Shown one piece after another: positions 53,600-64,000 of a stretch of 64,000 nt of DNA. Each line of letters begins with the position of its first letter. Within the stretch, counting starts at the first letter, position 1. Source of the stretch: Sanderia malayensis (Eukaryota; Cnidaria; Scyphozoa; Semaeostomeae; Pelagiidae). Both the position numbers and the translations under genes were made by a program. The stretch spans positions 558,001 to 622,000 of the forward strand of contig RQOL01000828.1 of assembly GCA_013076295.1 (NCBI GenBank), given 5' to 3'. Below the pieces are notes generated by a model. That model saw nothing but the letters and a program-made list of their open reading frames with translations, ran no database searches and was not told the DNA's origin.

Positions 53600-54575
53600 A
53601 TATTGTATGAAATACTTATTATAAATTGTCAGCTCTACTTCGATTGTTGGATGCCTCAAGCAGACGGTCTCAGGGGCTCTAACATAACGTTCGTAGCAGT
53701 CAGATGTCCAACGGCCAAAGGTTTTGATGAACCAAGAGGGCATTTTTGCTGCTGCGGCTGACGTAGCTGCACCTATGCGGAGGCTGTGTCCGGCAAACTC
53801 GGATGAGGAGAAACCGCACTGTGAGAGTAAGGTACGTACGTCTTTGGTGAATGCGTCTTTTGAAAGGGGTTGCCTAGAACGAGAGAGGGCCAGAGGTGAA
53901 AGTGGAGAGTTTCAGGTAGGGTTGCAGAGTTTTGACTGCACAGAGAGAATTATTGGTGGCTCTGATGACAAGGGAAACTCCCCGTCGAAACTGGTCAGTT
54001 TTTGACGACTTCACGTCCATCCCGAGATGATTGGGTTGCTGTGCGCTTGGTAACAACTTGATGTCAGAGTGAGACAGATGACAATATTTGTCAATTCTTG
54101 TCCAGACGTGAATTTGCTGGTGCAGAGGAAACCGAAGAAAGCCAATAGCAATATACATCGCGGCCCATAGCATGATGCTATCAAAATGCCTTGTTGCATA
54201 TGGACGAAAAAGTTCAAAATATAGGTTTAGGTGCTTTGCTGTTATTGGGCGTCAGATGTTATTTTTCTGCCCTTGCACACACTTAACCCCCTCAGTATGT
54301 ATTGTAGCCGTAGGCATTTTTGAAATTTGAAATTGTTTTGGAGATGAAGATTTTACCGCAAATAGTTAGCTTTTAATCGTTACATATTTGACCGTTTTGG
54401 CAAGAAAAACGGCAAGATAATGTAGGGTGGCTTCGTTGGTTGGAAGGATAGGGCCTGATTCGTGAAGTTTAAAACCAAAACAAAAGTTCAAAAATTGTAT
54501 TTCACTGGGTATGTAAGACTGCTTTGTGTTGATTGCCAAGGACTTTGCGGGATAGCGATTCGGGTTGGCGTTCAA
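53600..54575 (-). pseudogene. Tyrosine recombinase of the decayed element
   Basis: Pieces include FLNFCFGFKLHESGPILPTN (core-binding part), MDVKSSKTDQFRRGVSLVIR and the C-terminal MPSWFIKTFGRWTSDCYERY with the nucleophilic tyrosine. The first catalytic arginine, in the block that reads FLRISE in the Ngaro copy, is cysteine here (FFGFLCTSKF). Stops and frameshifts are frequent. Confidence 0.75.
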
Positions 54576-56383
54576 AGATGTAAGACATCCGGGGGTAGCT
54601 CCTCTGGAAATTGGTTGGCCCAGGGGGCAAGTTGGCGAAAACGATGTACATGAAAACGAGATAACACTTCAGCGATGTTGTTCTTGCAGCCTGCGACATG
54701 TCGTGATTTCATATAGAATTTATTTTTTAAGGTCAGCTGGGTCAGTCTACGCAAGAGTTCCATTATTTTAGGACATTTGGATCTTTTTGTGTTGATGACA
54801 TGTACAACAGCCTGATTGACGCAGTTCAGTATCATTCACTTACAGTACTACGAGTTACTCCAAAGAGTACACACGACGAGAATTGCAAAGAACTCCTGCC
54901 AAGCTATACTGATCTCGGGGGAATCTAAGCTTTGGTGGGAGCGCCATGGCCCTTGAAACCAATGTGTCTGATAAAAAATCCCGTATCCGTGAGAACCAGA
55001 TGCATCTGTAAACAAATACAGGGTGTTTGAGTCCTCCCAGGATCTGTTTAAAAAGAAGTATTCCCCGTTCCATGTGTTGAAAAGTACTTGCCACATCTCA
55101 ACATCTTTGTAGAGTTCCTGATTAAGTCTAATCTCTAATGTGATGATAGTTTTTCGAAACACCAGCCGTAAGTTTGATAACATGTTGTAGAAACACGCGA
55201 CCGGGGGATGACCTTACACCCAAAATTAAGCAGACCGGTTAAAGGTTGTAATTGTTTGAGAGTAGCGGTGCGCTTAGATTTCCCTAGGTTAAGTTCATGA
55301 CGAAGGCGAGAAATCTTTTCATCGGGGAGGCAGGCCTGGATGATGTCAGAGTCCATATAATCCCGGCGGGCATATAACCCCAAGAAATTCGAGGACCGTG
55401 GAGGGGCCTTGTGTTTTGTGGGGGCTGGGGGATGCCGAGATTTCGAAAAGTCATCAGCATGCTGGTAAGGCTGATTTGACAGTTGGATTTGGCGTCCCCC
55501 TCTGAAGAAGCAGGCTCAATGATCAAAAAATCATCTGAGAGATGAATAATAAATGAAATTCCGCATTTATTTGTTGAAATCAATTCCAGGGCGCCCGGAA
55601 GATGGTTGAAAATGAGCGGGGCATTTCGAAGGCCGACGGGTAGAACTTTGTTGAAATAGTATTTTCCTTTCCATTTCCTACCAAGGAGCTCCCAATCGTC
55701 AGGGTGGACTGGGATTTGTCTAAAAGCAGCTTATATGTCAGTCTTAGCCATGTAAGAGCCCTGGCCAGGAGAACGAAGAGCAGAGATGGCATCGTCAATA
55801 GTGACGTAGGTCATAGAGAAAGATTCTTTGTCGATATTTGAATTGATAGGATAGAGCTACCAGATCGGGGGTAAGATAGGTGAAAAATAGTGCGAAATTT
55901 ATCTGAGTTTTTCTTAGGCACGAGCCAGATAGGCGAAACGTAAAAGTTCGAAATTGGGGGGGGGGTTAAAATGGGGCCACTTGTGCGGCCCAGCAAGACT
56001 TTCTGTTCGAGGTTTTTTGAGACAATATCGGGGTGCTCAAAGGCAGTAGGCAAGTTGTGAGATACCTTAGAAACGCGAGGTCCCTCGAAACCGACACGAG
56101 CTCCATAGCGCAGTTGATTACATAAGCCATCTACAAACCCGAGGTCTGGCTGGCCGGAAAGGAAATCATACAAATTATCAATCAAGACAGGTGTTTTAAC
56201 AACATTAAAATCAAAATTACTGACATAATCACAAGTAGAAAAGTTATTTTCGGTGTGGGGTCTGGTTGCTTGTTTATCTGTAGGGTTTGACGCTGGGTTG
56301 GCAGGGAGGACGGTTGAATTGAAGGTGCTGGATTCTTTGAGCAGGCAATGCGGGTGCAGGCAATGCATTATTCGTGAGTGCAC
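54572..56383 (-). pseudogene. Reverse transcriptase and RNase H of the decayed element
   Basis: RT pieces: [20 protein letters not shown] (near 55870-55930) and [12 protein letters not shown] near 55515-55550, holding the catalytic aspartates. RNase H pieces: LYLFTDASGSHGYGIF, ISIAWQEFFAILVV and KNNIAEVLSRFHVHRFRQLA. At least six frame changes are needed to read through. Confidence 0.78.
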
Positions 56384-56724
56384 AATTCATCCAAGTCTTA
56401 ATGTTATTTTAGCTACAAATCGCCAATTGGACTCAGTTGCTCAATTCTGCACTAACCCGAATGAATTCTGTGTCTTAGCTGTCGACCCAACTTTTAACAT
56501 CTTTGACGATAACAACCTTTCGAAATTTGCGACTACAACACAAACAGGCGGGAAAACGACCAGTTTTCATTAAGCCTATGCTGATCGACCAAAGAAAAAA
56601 CTGGCAAGCATATTTCCACTTTGCTCATCGGCTACGGCTAGAAAATCCTGCTTTGGATGCAATACTTGCATGTCGAACAGACGGGGAAAAGGCTTTAATT
56701 GATGGTTTCCAACGCAACTTCTGG

Positions 56725-57964
56725 TATGTAGCATTTTTGACTCGCGACGCGCATGCGCAAGCGAGTATATGTTGGTGAGTGGGGAAAAATGTCGTGTTCT
56801 GTGTCTGTGTCTGTGTCTGTGTAGACTTTTACTTGCCCATATAAGGTATGTGCCTCAGATTCAAACGTTCACTTTTGATTTGAAATGAGGCTACCAAGTA
56901 TGATATCACTTTGCAAGTTTTTCATTGGATAAAGTGTAAACTTGTTGAAATAACAAACAACATGACGTACCATACTAGATGCTGGGCACGCTGTGGCAGG
57001 GGGGACCACGAGCACGATCACGCACGGAGACGGGGAGCATTTTTGACTCGTTGGAAGCATCAGGTGAAAAGAAGAAAGTTTTCTAGCTATATGCTTATGC
57101 AACTAATACAACAATTATAGTATTTCATTTTTGTTTTGGAAAATCATATGATTCCATAGAATTAATGTTTAACAGTTGCCAAAAATTTATTAAATAACAA
57201 ATGAACTGACCAATTATCAACATAAGTTTTATTTTCAAAACGGGCATCCAGCTCTTTCAGAGATAGGTAGGCCTTCACAACCCGATTCTTTATCATCACT
57301 GCCGTACCAAGCTAAGAGGTTCTCCTTCGTGCGAGTTTCGACTATACGAACTGACTACTGAATAGTCTTCGTCTTCTTCGCTATCCTCAGGAAGACTTCC
57401 TCCTTCGCTGTCAGAGGAATTTGTTTTGAACTATACTATTTTCGCAATCCGACATTTTGAAATAGCCAGACACTGTTTCAACACAGGCCGCCCGGGCAGC
57501 TCTTCCTCAGAGAACAATAGTTGAAAAACAATAGCTCGGTTCATTCTGACGTCACACTGAATCAAAATCTTGAAAGTTTAATTTTTTTCAAAATTTGTTA
57601 AAATTTCTGTTTTTAATTGAAAGCAACGAGAATTGACTCATAATGTGAGGAAAATATCGCGCAGACCTGGCTGTGTTTGAGCTTGGAAAAAATATACTTA
57701 TACTCGTCAGAAAACACTCAAAATAGGTTCATAGTGATACTCAGATCTTTTTCTCTCCATCTCCGTAAAAAGTCGATATGTCATTTCAGGCTGCATAAGC
57801 CCTTTAATTTAATATTACTTTCTTCACTTTCTGGATAATACAGTGAAATAAGCCATCTGTCGCGAGTCACCTCAAGGTTCCTTTGATCGCGTTTGCTTTT
57901 CAACTGTAGTAGCCTTGCTATTATAATTAATCTATCATTAATATTTTTTCATACCATTAGGTAT
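56725..57964. other. Interruption in the MULE gene, with a family E fragment
   Basis: Separates the two catalytic halves of the MULE. It is bordered by GGTATG on both sides (56724 and 57959), read either as a short target duplication or as an intron (GTATGT...CATTAG). Its left part (56730-57146) repeats the phrase GCATTTTTGACTCG twice (56739 and 57038). Its right part is a family E element fragment. Confidence 0.45.
57147..57803. mobile_element. TTAA-type DNA element, family E, copy 2 (5'-truncated)
   Basis: Follows 16185-16996 closely, with a deletion of about 130 bp near 57660. It ends GGCTGCATAAGCCCT followed by TTAA at 57804-57807. The left inverted end is absent. Confidence 0.78.
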
Positions 57965-59721
57965 GCAGTATTCTTGCTTCTTGCACTTTAAAGACAATGT
58001 AGAAAGAGAACTGAAAAAGAGAGGGATAACATCAAAAAATAAGAAGTTTTTATGCAAGACATTTTTGGAGGCAGGATGGTGCTACCAAATATTACGGTCT
58101 TGTTGACTGTGACACTGAAAGGGAGGTGTCAGAAAAATTTGCTAATTTGAAAAGTAGTTGGGACAAGCTGGAACAAGAATCCTCATCGAAGGCATCGTGT
58201 ACATTTCACGAGTGGTTTGAAGAAGAAAAGGTAATATGCAAAATTTACAGCTTTCCGCGATTGTGGTTTGTGTCAGTTATTCATATGTACAATAAAGCTG
58301 CAACAATTTTAACATTTCCTATGTAAACATGTATCTTGCAGCTTGCAGACCTCATCACATCCATGATGAAGCCGGTAAGAATCGATGCTGAACTTGGCAC
58401 TCCACCGACACAGTACACAAAAAACGGTTTTGAATCATCAAATTTTGTTATCAAGCATCATCTGCAATTCGACGCGAAAAAGCCAAGCGAATTTATTAAC
58501 AGCTTCGAGGAGATCATTACAATACAGCAAAAGGACGAAGAACGGGCTGTGTTTAACAAAGGCCCATACATCCCAGCTAAATGATTTCAACACCTTGCTG
58601 TTGGGGATGACCTATGGGGTCAAATGACATATGCCCAAAAAGCGTCTCACATATGCAAGCTCGTGAAAGCTGACATGAATACGGAAATCAAAGAAAAAAA
58701 GGCTGCTCAACCGGTAGATGAAATTGTAGCCCAACATGCTACACAGTTAGATATGACTCCCTTGGAAGCAAAATTAAACACAGTACCACTGCCTATACTG
58801 GAAATAATGTTCGAGAAGGCAAACGATCTTCTTGCATCACCAGGGTACGTCACACCGCAGCCTGGCACAAATAACGGTGCTTACAATGTGGCAGGCCATT
58901 CGAACAAACAGTACAACATGACCCATGGCAAAGGTGGGGCGCTGATTTGAGACAAGGCATGCTTCAATAAAGGTGCAGGCATCTGTGAGCATGTCCTTGC
59001 AGTAGCCCAACGCAAGAGTATGCTGCGTGACTTTCTCGCATGTTACAGGCGAGGATCAAAAGGAGTTAACATGATGGCAATGGCTCTGGAAGGAGGCCCT
59101 AAAAGTGCGGGGAAGAAACCCCCAAAAATATCTGGATCTGCTGGCAAACCATAAAACAGGATTTGATACTAGGCAAAGTCACGCAGAAATATAAAAGCAA
59201 AGCCAATTCTGCACTGGAACAAATGACCAAAACACGTTGCAATGGCAACAAATGCAGCTGATGGCTCAGCAAATGGCTCCACAGATGCATATGCCCGGTC
59301 CTGTCATAGCAACTCTGCCTCATAACTTCAGGATATGTAATGATGTTTTGCCGTCATGTACTTTTTAGACTTTCAGAATTGTGGCATTTTTATTTCGAAT
59401 TTGAATTTTGACCATTCAGGAGGCTGAATTCACGCTGAAATGGGTTACAGGGACGACTGTGTCCAGATGTTATAGCTGTTCGGGAAAAATTACTAACGCT
59501 CCGCTACCCGGTCCCGATGACATTTCCATCGTCTACAAAGACGTCAGAGAATACTTAGACAGACAAATAGAGTAGATAATGCAAAGGCCGATTGCTCAAA
59601 ACATACATTTTCATATGAGACTGGCGTGTGTGCAAAGAAAATACCCTGCATTTTACAGGAACAACTTAAAATCTTCAATTTGTAAACTTTTTGCGAAGGA
59701 ACACGTAAAGTGTGACATGTA

Positions 59722-59879
59722 AATCACTTGGATGAGTTTATTCGTAATTTATACGTAGTAGATCAAAACTCGTGCTAAGATGGGTGTTAAAAGATGTAGA
59801 AAAACACAAACATGTATGTTTTGCTACAATATATCATATATTTTCCCATTACAATTTTTGAAAATCATTCCATGTTTTC
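59722..59879. other. Spacer after the MULE gene
   Basis: Short AT-rich stretch without recognised features. Confidence 0.35.
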
Positions 59880-60015
59880 CATATTTCATTCCATTCCATT
59901 CCACCATCCCATCGTTTCATCATTCTATTATTCCATTCCATCATTCCATAATCCCATTATTCCATTCCATTTCATCCCATTATTTCATTCCATTCCATTC
60001 CATCATTCCACACTC
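59880..60015. repeat. (ATTCC)n-type simple repeat
   Basis: A diverged pentanucleotide array of TTCCA units with interspersed TCATTCCA and ATCCCATT variants over about 135 bp. The open frames here are a by-product of the repeat. Confidence 0.9.
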
Positions 60016-61125
60016 CATGTTTTCTAGATAGCCTGAAGAGAGCAGTATTCTGGTGACTCATCTGACACTTTCTGAATTGCAATGAAAAGCACGCGGAAGT
60101 GACTCAAGTGTCACACCCAGTGCTATGCTGTGGTGTTTTGCTTTCTGAATTCTTTGAATTTATAAATTGGAAAGGATGTATATTGAGTATTTTTTGTTTT
60201 TTCCTGAATACAGGATTTTCCAGCCACTGTGTAGCTTTCAAATTCAGGGCATTATAGATTGAAAGTTCAATTCACCTCTCTAAGACTTTGTGCACTTGAA
60301 ACAACAAGTCACAATTACCCCCAGAATGTGCCCCCAGTTTAGAAAATGTTGAAAACAGAATGCAGATACCAGATCGGAACCCCAAACTGACCCTATCCTG
60401 TAATTTACAGCAAAATCTGAAGATTATGTTTATTATGAGTTGTTTTACCCCTTACCTCCAAAATAAGCCCCAACAATTAGAACCTCATTTTAACTGACTT
60501 CAAATCTAAGCTCTGTACCCGTTTGCCCCACCGAGTGATTCGTTGTTGACTGATTTACCTACTCTTTCTGTTACTTTGACTTGGACCGTATATGTCAGGT
60601 CCCTATATGTCATCAGCAATAATAGATTTCAGCAAATTATTCTTAATCAAGGTGTACGCTCAGTTTGAAGATGAAAAATAAAAAGCAAATCTTTGTAATG
60701 TGACTTCACAATGAAAACAAAACAGTACCAAAAACGGAGGAATGAATGTAGAAAACCCCGGATTAATAAGAAAACTAAATTAAATGCACATCAACAATTT
60801 GAAATCTGAAGTTAGGATTTTCTGGACCGGGATTACTTTCAATACCCCCTGCTAAAAACAATTAATGTTATCTCAAGAAGTTGGGCGGTTAGCCTACAGG
60901 AGTAGGGATACGCTTTTACGGTCGGTGTCCCGATTTGCCGTGCAAATTGTCCGGCCGGTAAACCTGGCAGTACTAACCGAATGGTCAAACTGCAAAATGA
61001 TGACTGAAATCATAATGTAAATCAATAAACACTAAAAGAGGACAGGGAGGGTGGGAGGAATTGAATTGAACGTGTGCGAAGCACACTCGTTAAACAATGA
61101 TTAACCCACCTATAGCGGCTATTAC
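60016..61125. other. Intergenic sequence, unassigned
   Basis: No recognisable gene, TIR pair or domain. Confidence 0.4.
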
Positions 61126-61129
61126 TAAA

Positions 61130-61245
61130 AGCGGGAACTGGGAACGGTCGGGGAACGAAATAACCTGGGAACGACCGGGGAACGGTCGGGGAACGGTCGG
61201 GGAATAACCTGGGAACGACCGGGGAACGGTCGGGGAACGGAAGTA
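61130..61245. repeat. GGGAACGGTCG minisatellite
   Basis: Units of about 11 bp (CGGGGAACGGT) alternate with AATAACCTGGGAACGACC in two higher-order repeats. GC-rich against an AT-rich background. Confidence 0.88.
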
Positions 61246-61524
61246 TGAAATTTACCAGTTAAATAAATGCGGAAACGTTTATAGAACGTTACGAAACGTT
61301 TATCTATTATAATTGTAAATAAAATGTACAGTCTTAATAGGTAAACAAGGTAAATTTTATAGTTTTAATGTATGTGAACAAGGAAAGACCAGATGCATTT
61401 TGTGAATGTGAATATCGCCCGCTTTGATGACTTCCAATTCGATGTTTGTATCATCACTCCGTCCAATGCCAGCTGTCAACGATGTCTGTTCAACACCAAT
61501 AATTTAGTGGTCAGGGGGTAGACT

Positions 61525-62131
61525 GTAATTCAGAATTAATGACTCGTCTAACCAATAACATATAATGAAAAAATATACTATGCCCCATGAAACAAACTCG
61601 AAGAATGAAATAAGAAGAAATACACTTTAAAACCGAGAATATACAGAATTCAATATATAAGATATGTAGAATTAGAAAAATGTGATTGAGTATCATGTAA
61701 GACATATATAATTAGAATATAGAATTTTTTAAAATTTATTGAAATTTATTTCATAAGAAAATGTCAACAGAACAGAACAGTATAATAAACGAAAATATGA
61801 GTAACCAGAAAATGAGATAAGCTTACACCAGAAAATTAACATCAATGTTGTATTCAGGGTTTGGAACAGGAGAAATAACACTGAAGCCTTTTACTCTTTT
61901 CTTTATAAATATATACAGAACATTATATCTCGAACTAAACCATCTGTATAATCATACATTCACGACTCTACCTCTATTCGCGAGAGTCTGTTTCCTATCT
62001 TCTCTAATCTTATTCGTAATCTTAATCTATTGAATTCTCTATACGTTTACCGTTAAATACGATATATCACGTGATCGTTTACGTAAATCCGTTCTCTAAC
62101 TACTACAACCACAACAACAACCTTTACAACA
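61525..62131 (-). repeat. Possible 3' LTR of the BEL/Pao element
   Basis: On the minus strand, downstream of the integrase stop, a G-rich polypurine-like tract (CCGGGGGAGTG, complement of about 62132-62142) precedes TGTTGTAAAGG, a plausible LTR start at 62131. A TG...CA-type border near 61525 is possible. The second LTR is outside the window, so the ends cannot be confirmed. Confidence 0.4.
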
Positions 62132-62262
62132 CACTCCCCCGGTTGTTTAAACCGTTAAACAACATCATATGACTAAATATTTCGAATTACAAGATAATAT
62201 AATACTCTATAATCTAAAATGCAAAGTTGAAAATATAATAAAAGTTCCTTTAACTGCGGATA

Positions 62263-64000
62263 CTAAAAAGCCTTTAAGTTGTCCCTCCTGGTTAGTTCTG
62301 CGATAACTGCTGCGGATCGTTTTGGCCTACCAGATGCTGTATCTGGCTTGCCTTGCGCTTGCGCTGCCTTTGGTTTGCTTTGCTGACAAGTAACAGATTC
62401 CTGCAGATTGCTATTACCGCCTTGATCGTTAGCGTTGTTAGTAGGAATTTCTAGTGGTATTAACAATTTCAAAGCTCGATTTAATACCTTCTTACCTTCT
62501 GTTGATGCAACCTGCACCTTGGCTGCTCTGACTGATCCATCTTTTCCTTTGAACAGATCAATTACTTTAGCTAATTTCCAGAAATTTCTTTTCTTCTGAT
62601 CGTTTCTAAGAATAACAATATCGTTAACGTTTATAATAGGTTCCTTGCTCACTCCTTGTGGTCTGAAAGCCTGTAGAAGAGACATTAAATATTCTTTCTT
62701 CCATTTGTTGGTGAATTGCGCCAACAGTCTTCGGTGGTATCGTCCTCTTTTTGATAGACTTTCGTATGTACTCAAAATTTCCGCTGTATTTTCTGATGGC
62801 AAACATTGTAAGTTCCTGCCATTGATCAATTGGGAAGGGGTTAATGCGTACGTTATGCCATCCGTGTCGTCTGCAATGTATGTCAGTGGTCGTGCGTTAA
62901 TTACAGACTCAACTTCTGTTACAAGTGTACTTAATTCGTAATATGTCAAGTTGGCTTGGCCAATAACCTTATTCAAACACCGTTTTACGCTTCTAATCAG
63001 CCTTTCCCACATGCCCCCTTGCCATGGGGCAAGCTCTATTATGAATTTCCATGTTATTTGGTTGTTTTCCAAATATTCACTTAATCTCGGAGAGCGCTTT
63101 AATTTCTTTATTTCCTTAGCCGCAGCCTTATACGTTTTAGCGTTGTCACTTATCATTAAATGAGGTAAACCTCTTCGCGATGTAAATCTTCTAAATGCTC
63201 TAATAAACGCCTCTCCATCTAGTGACTCTACTAGCTCCAGGTGCACCGCTCTTGTTGCTGCACATGTAAACAAGCACACATAGCATTTCATTTCTCCTTT
63301 ATTTTCTACAATCAACGGTCCTGCAAAGTCTACTCCTACGTTTTTGAATGGAGGCCCGTCATCTACTCGAAATTCTGGTAGATCTGTGCTGAATTTGGTC
63401 TTAAACGCTCTCCCTTCAAGTTTCTTACACAGTGTACAAATTCTTATCAATTTCTTTGTCACTTCTCTCCCCCGGATTACCCAATATTTCTCTCTTACTA
63501 AATTCAAAGTGTCATTGACTCCATTATGCATGACCTTACTGTGACACTCCTTTACTATCAATTCGGACAACTTACTTTTAGCTGGCAACAATATCGGTCT
63601 CTTGCTTTCATACGGTATGTTAGCATTATTCATTCTACTTCTGCAACGTAACACGTTTGTTTCGTCTAGATACAGATTAAACTGATTTACATATAGGGGA
63701 ATTCTCTTTTCGCCCTTTCTAGTTTCTGTCAATTCTAAGAATTCGATTTCGTTTTTGAATGCTTCCCCTTGGACACACTTAATCAACCTCGTTTCTGCGT
63801 TTATCATTTCTGAAGCCTTAAAACCTTGCTCGTAATTTCGATTCGCTTTATTTCGTAAATTATCAATAAACCTTAACACCCATGCCACTGTTCGGATCAA
63901 TTTGTTCTTGTTACTGAATCGATCTATTTCAATTAATTCCTTTACCCGAGCTTCCGAAAACATAACATGTGTTACAAATGGTTCATGTTTCCTTTTTTCT
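62263..64000 (-). CDS. BEL/Pao retrotransposon pol, integrase part (runs off the window)
   Basis: The minus-strand frame is open from the window edge to the stop at 62263, at least 578 codons. A zinc-binding H2C2 module (HSKVMH ... CTLCKKLEG) is followed by the integrase core with D in VGVDFAGPL, D in LMISDNAKTY and E in WQGGMWERLIRSVK, then a C-terminal region with INVNDIVILRND and WKLAKVIDLFKGKDG. These blocks are characteristic of BEL/Pao elements. The enzyme joins element DNA to the chromosome. All catalytic residues are present and no stop interrupts it. Gag, protease and reverse transcriptase should lie to the right of this window. Confidence 0.92.
   Translation of the reverse strand, partial: EKRKHEPFVTHVMFSEARVKELIEIDRFSNKNKLIRTVAWVLRFIDNLRNKANRNYEQGFKASEMINAETRLIKCVQGEAFKNEIEFLELTETRKGEKRIPLYVNQFNLYLDETNVLRCRSRMNNANIPYESKRPILLPAKSKLSELIVKECHSKVMHNGVNDTLNLVREKYWVIRGREVTKKLIRICTLCKKLEGRAFKTKFSTDLPEFRVDDGPPFKNVGVDFAGPLIVENKGEMKCYVCLFTCAATRAVHLELVESLDGEAFIRAFRRFTSRRGLPHLMISDNAKTYKAAAKEIKKLKRSPRLSEYLENNQITWKFIIELAPWQGGMWERLIRSVKRCLNKVIGQANLTYYELSTLVTEVESVINARPLTYIADDTDGITYALTPSQLINGRNLQCLPSENTAEILSTYESLSKRGRYHRRLLAQFTNKWKKEYLMSLLQAFRPQGVSKEPIINVNDIVILRNDQKKRNFWKLAKVIDLFKGKDGSVRAAKVQVASTEGKKVLNRALKLLIPLEIPTNNANDQGGNSNLQESVTCQQSKPKAAQAQGKPDTASGRPKRSAAVIAELTRRDNLKAF

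Larger units (their letters stand above)
53477..56383 (-). mobile_element. Decayed DIRS/Ngaro-like retrotransposon
   Basis: The minus strand carries, in order, reverse transcriptase, RNase H and tyrosine recombinase in many short frames, parallel to the Ngaro element in intron 8 but diverged from it. The gag-like part and terminal repeats are not found. The element abuts the MULE at 56393. Confidence 0.8.
56393..59721 (+). pseudogene. MULE-type transposon gene with SWIM zinc finger, copy 2
   Basis: Exon-like pieces on the plus strand. 56393-56724: NEFCVLAVDPTFNIFDDNNL (first catalytic D) and, after a frameshift, ILACRTDGEKALIDGFQRNF (second D). 57965-58230: HFKDNVERELKKRG and a segment with WDKLEQ, FHEWFEEEK. 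58342-59160: [20 protein letters not shown] to HGKGGALI, then a SWIM-like [10 protein letters not shown] last part at 59420-59721 has LKWVTGTTVSRCYSC and YKDVREYLDRQI. A GT...AG intron fits 58231-58341. This is a domain order I know from coral and sponge MULE proteins. Two frameshifts and two in-frame TGAs (58582, 58948) break it. Confidence 0.68.

Noticed and set aside
59780..60031. Serine/phenylalanine/histidine-rich ORFs
   Set aside because: Products of the (ATTCC)n repeat.

Overview
The window is AT-rich nuclear DNA from an invertebrate animal. One spliced host gene lies in a dense field of nested transposable elements. The element repertoire points to a cnidarian or similar early-branching marine animal: a CR1-type LINE with an SGNH-esterase ORF1, a Ngaro-type tyrosine-recombinase retrotransposon, Kolobok-like TTAA elements with a THAP remnant, an IS3EU-like element, a MULE with a SWIM finger, and BEL/Pao and Ty3/gypsy elements. 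This placement is an inference from element families; the species cannot be named from this sequence.

Host gene. I could assemble a complete ERCC8 (CSA, Cockayne syndrome A WD40 protein) gene on the + strand from 2792 to 52357: 11 coding exons, 1185 nt including the stop, 394 codons, against 396 in human. Every intron is GT...AG and every codon phase agrees. Six introns are under 500 bp. Introns 5 (16.4 kb) and 8 (20.0 kb) hold most of the transposable elements. Intron 3 ends in an apparently perfect 181-bp tandem duplication that copies the splice acceptor and the first 29 bases of exon 4.

Layout. 1-2791: upstream flank with no gene I can support. Intron 2 (4751-8434): a TTAA element (4785-8245) with a second TTAA element (5659-7790) inside it. 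Intron 5 (9440-25838): two nested foldback elements, both with intact 6-bp target duplications (9625-11645); a transposon with a 235-codon ORF and a TA element inside it (11914-14155); a further TTAA-type element; a 0.9-kb inverted-repeat element; a CR1-like LINE (19.4-23.7 kb); and a pogo-like element. Intron 6 (25906-30965): a gypsy fragment, a Kolobok-like element with a THAP remnant, a tRNA-derived SINE and a 114-bp satellite. Intron 8 (31682-51638): a mariner-type MITE 17 bp after the donor, a full Ngaro-type element that split a small ORF, an inverted-repeat element flanked by 9-bp repeats that carries a LINE which itself carries a TTAA element, and a gypsy element with both LTRs that is full of later insertions. 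52358-64000: downstream flank with a decayed DIRS/Ngaro-like element, a MULE with SWIM finger (second copy in intron 8, opposite strand), simple-sequence arrays, and the 3' half of a BEL/Pao element running off the window.

All element coding regions except the BEL/Pao integrase frame and possibly the Ngaro gag-like ORF carry stops, frameshifts or truncation, so most copies are dead. Family names come from recognising motifs by eye; none was checked against a database.
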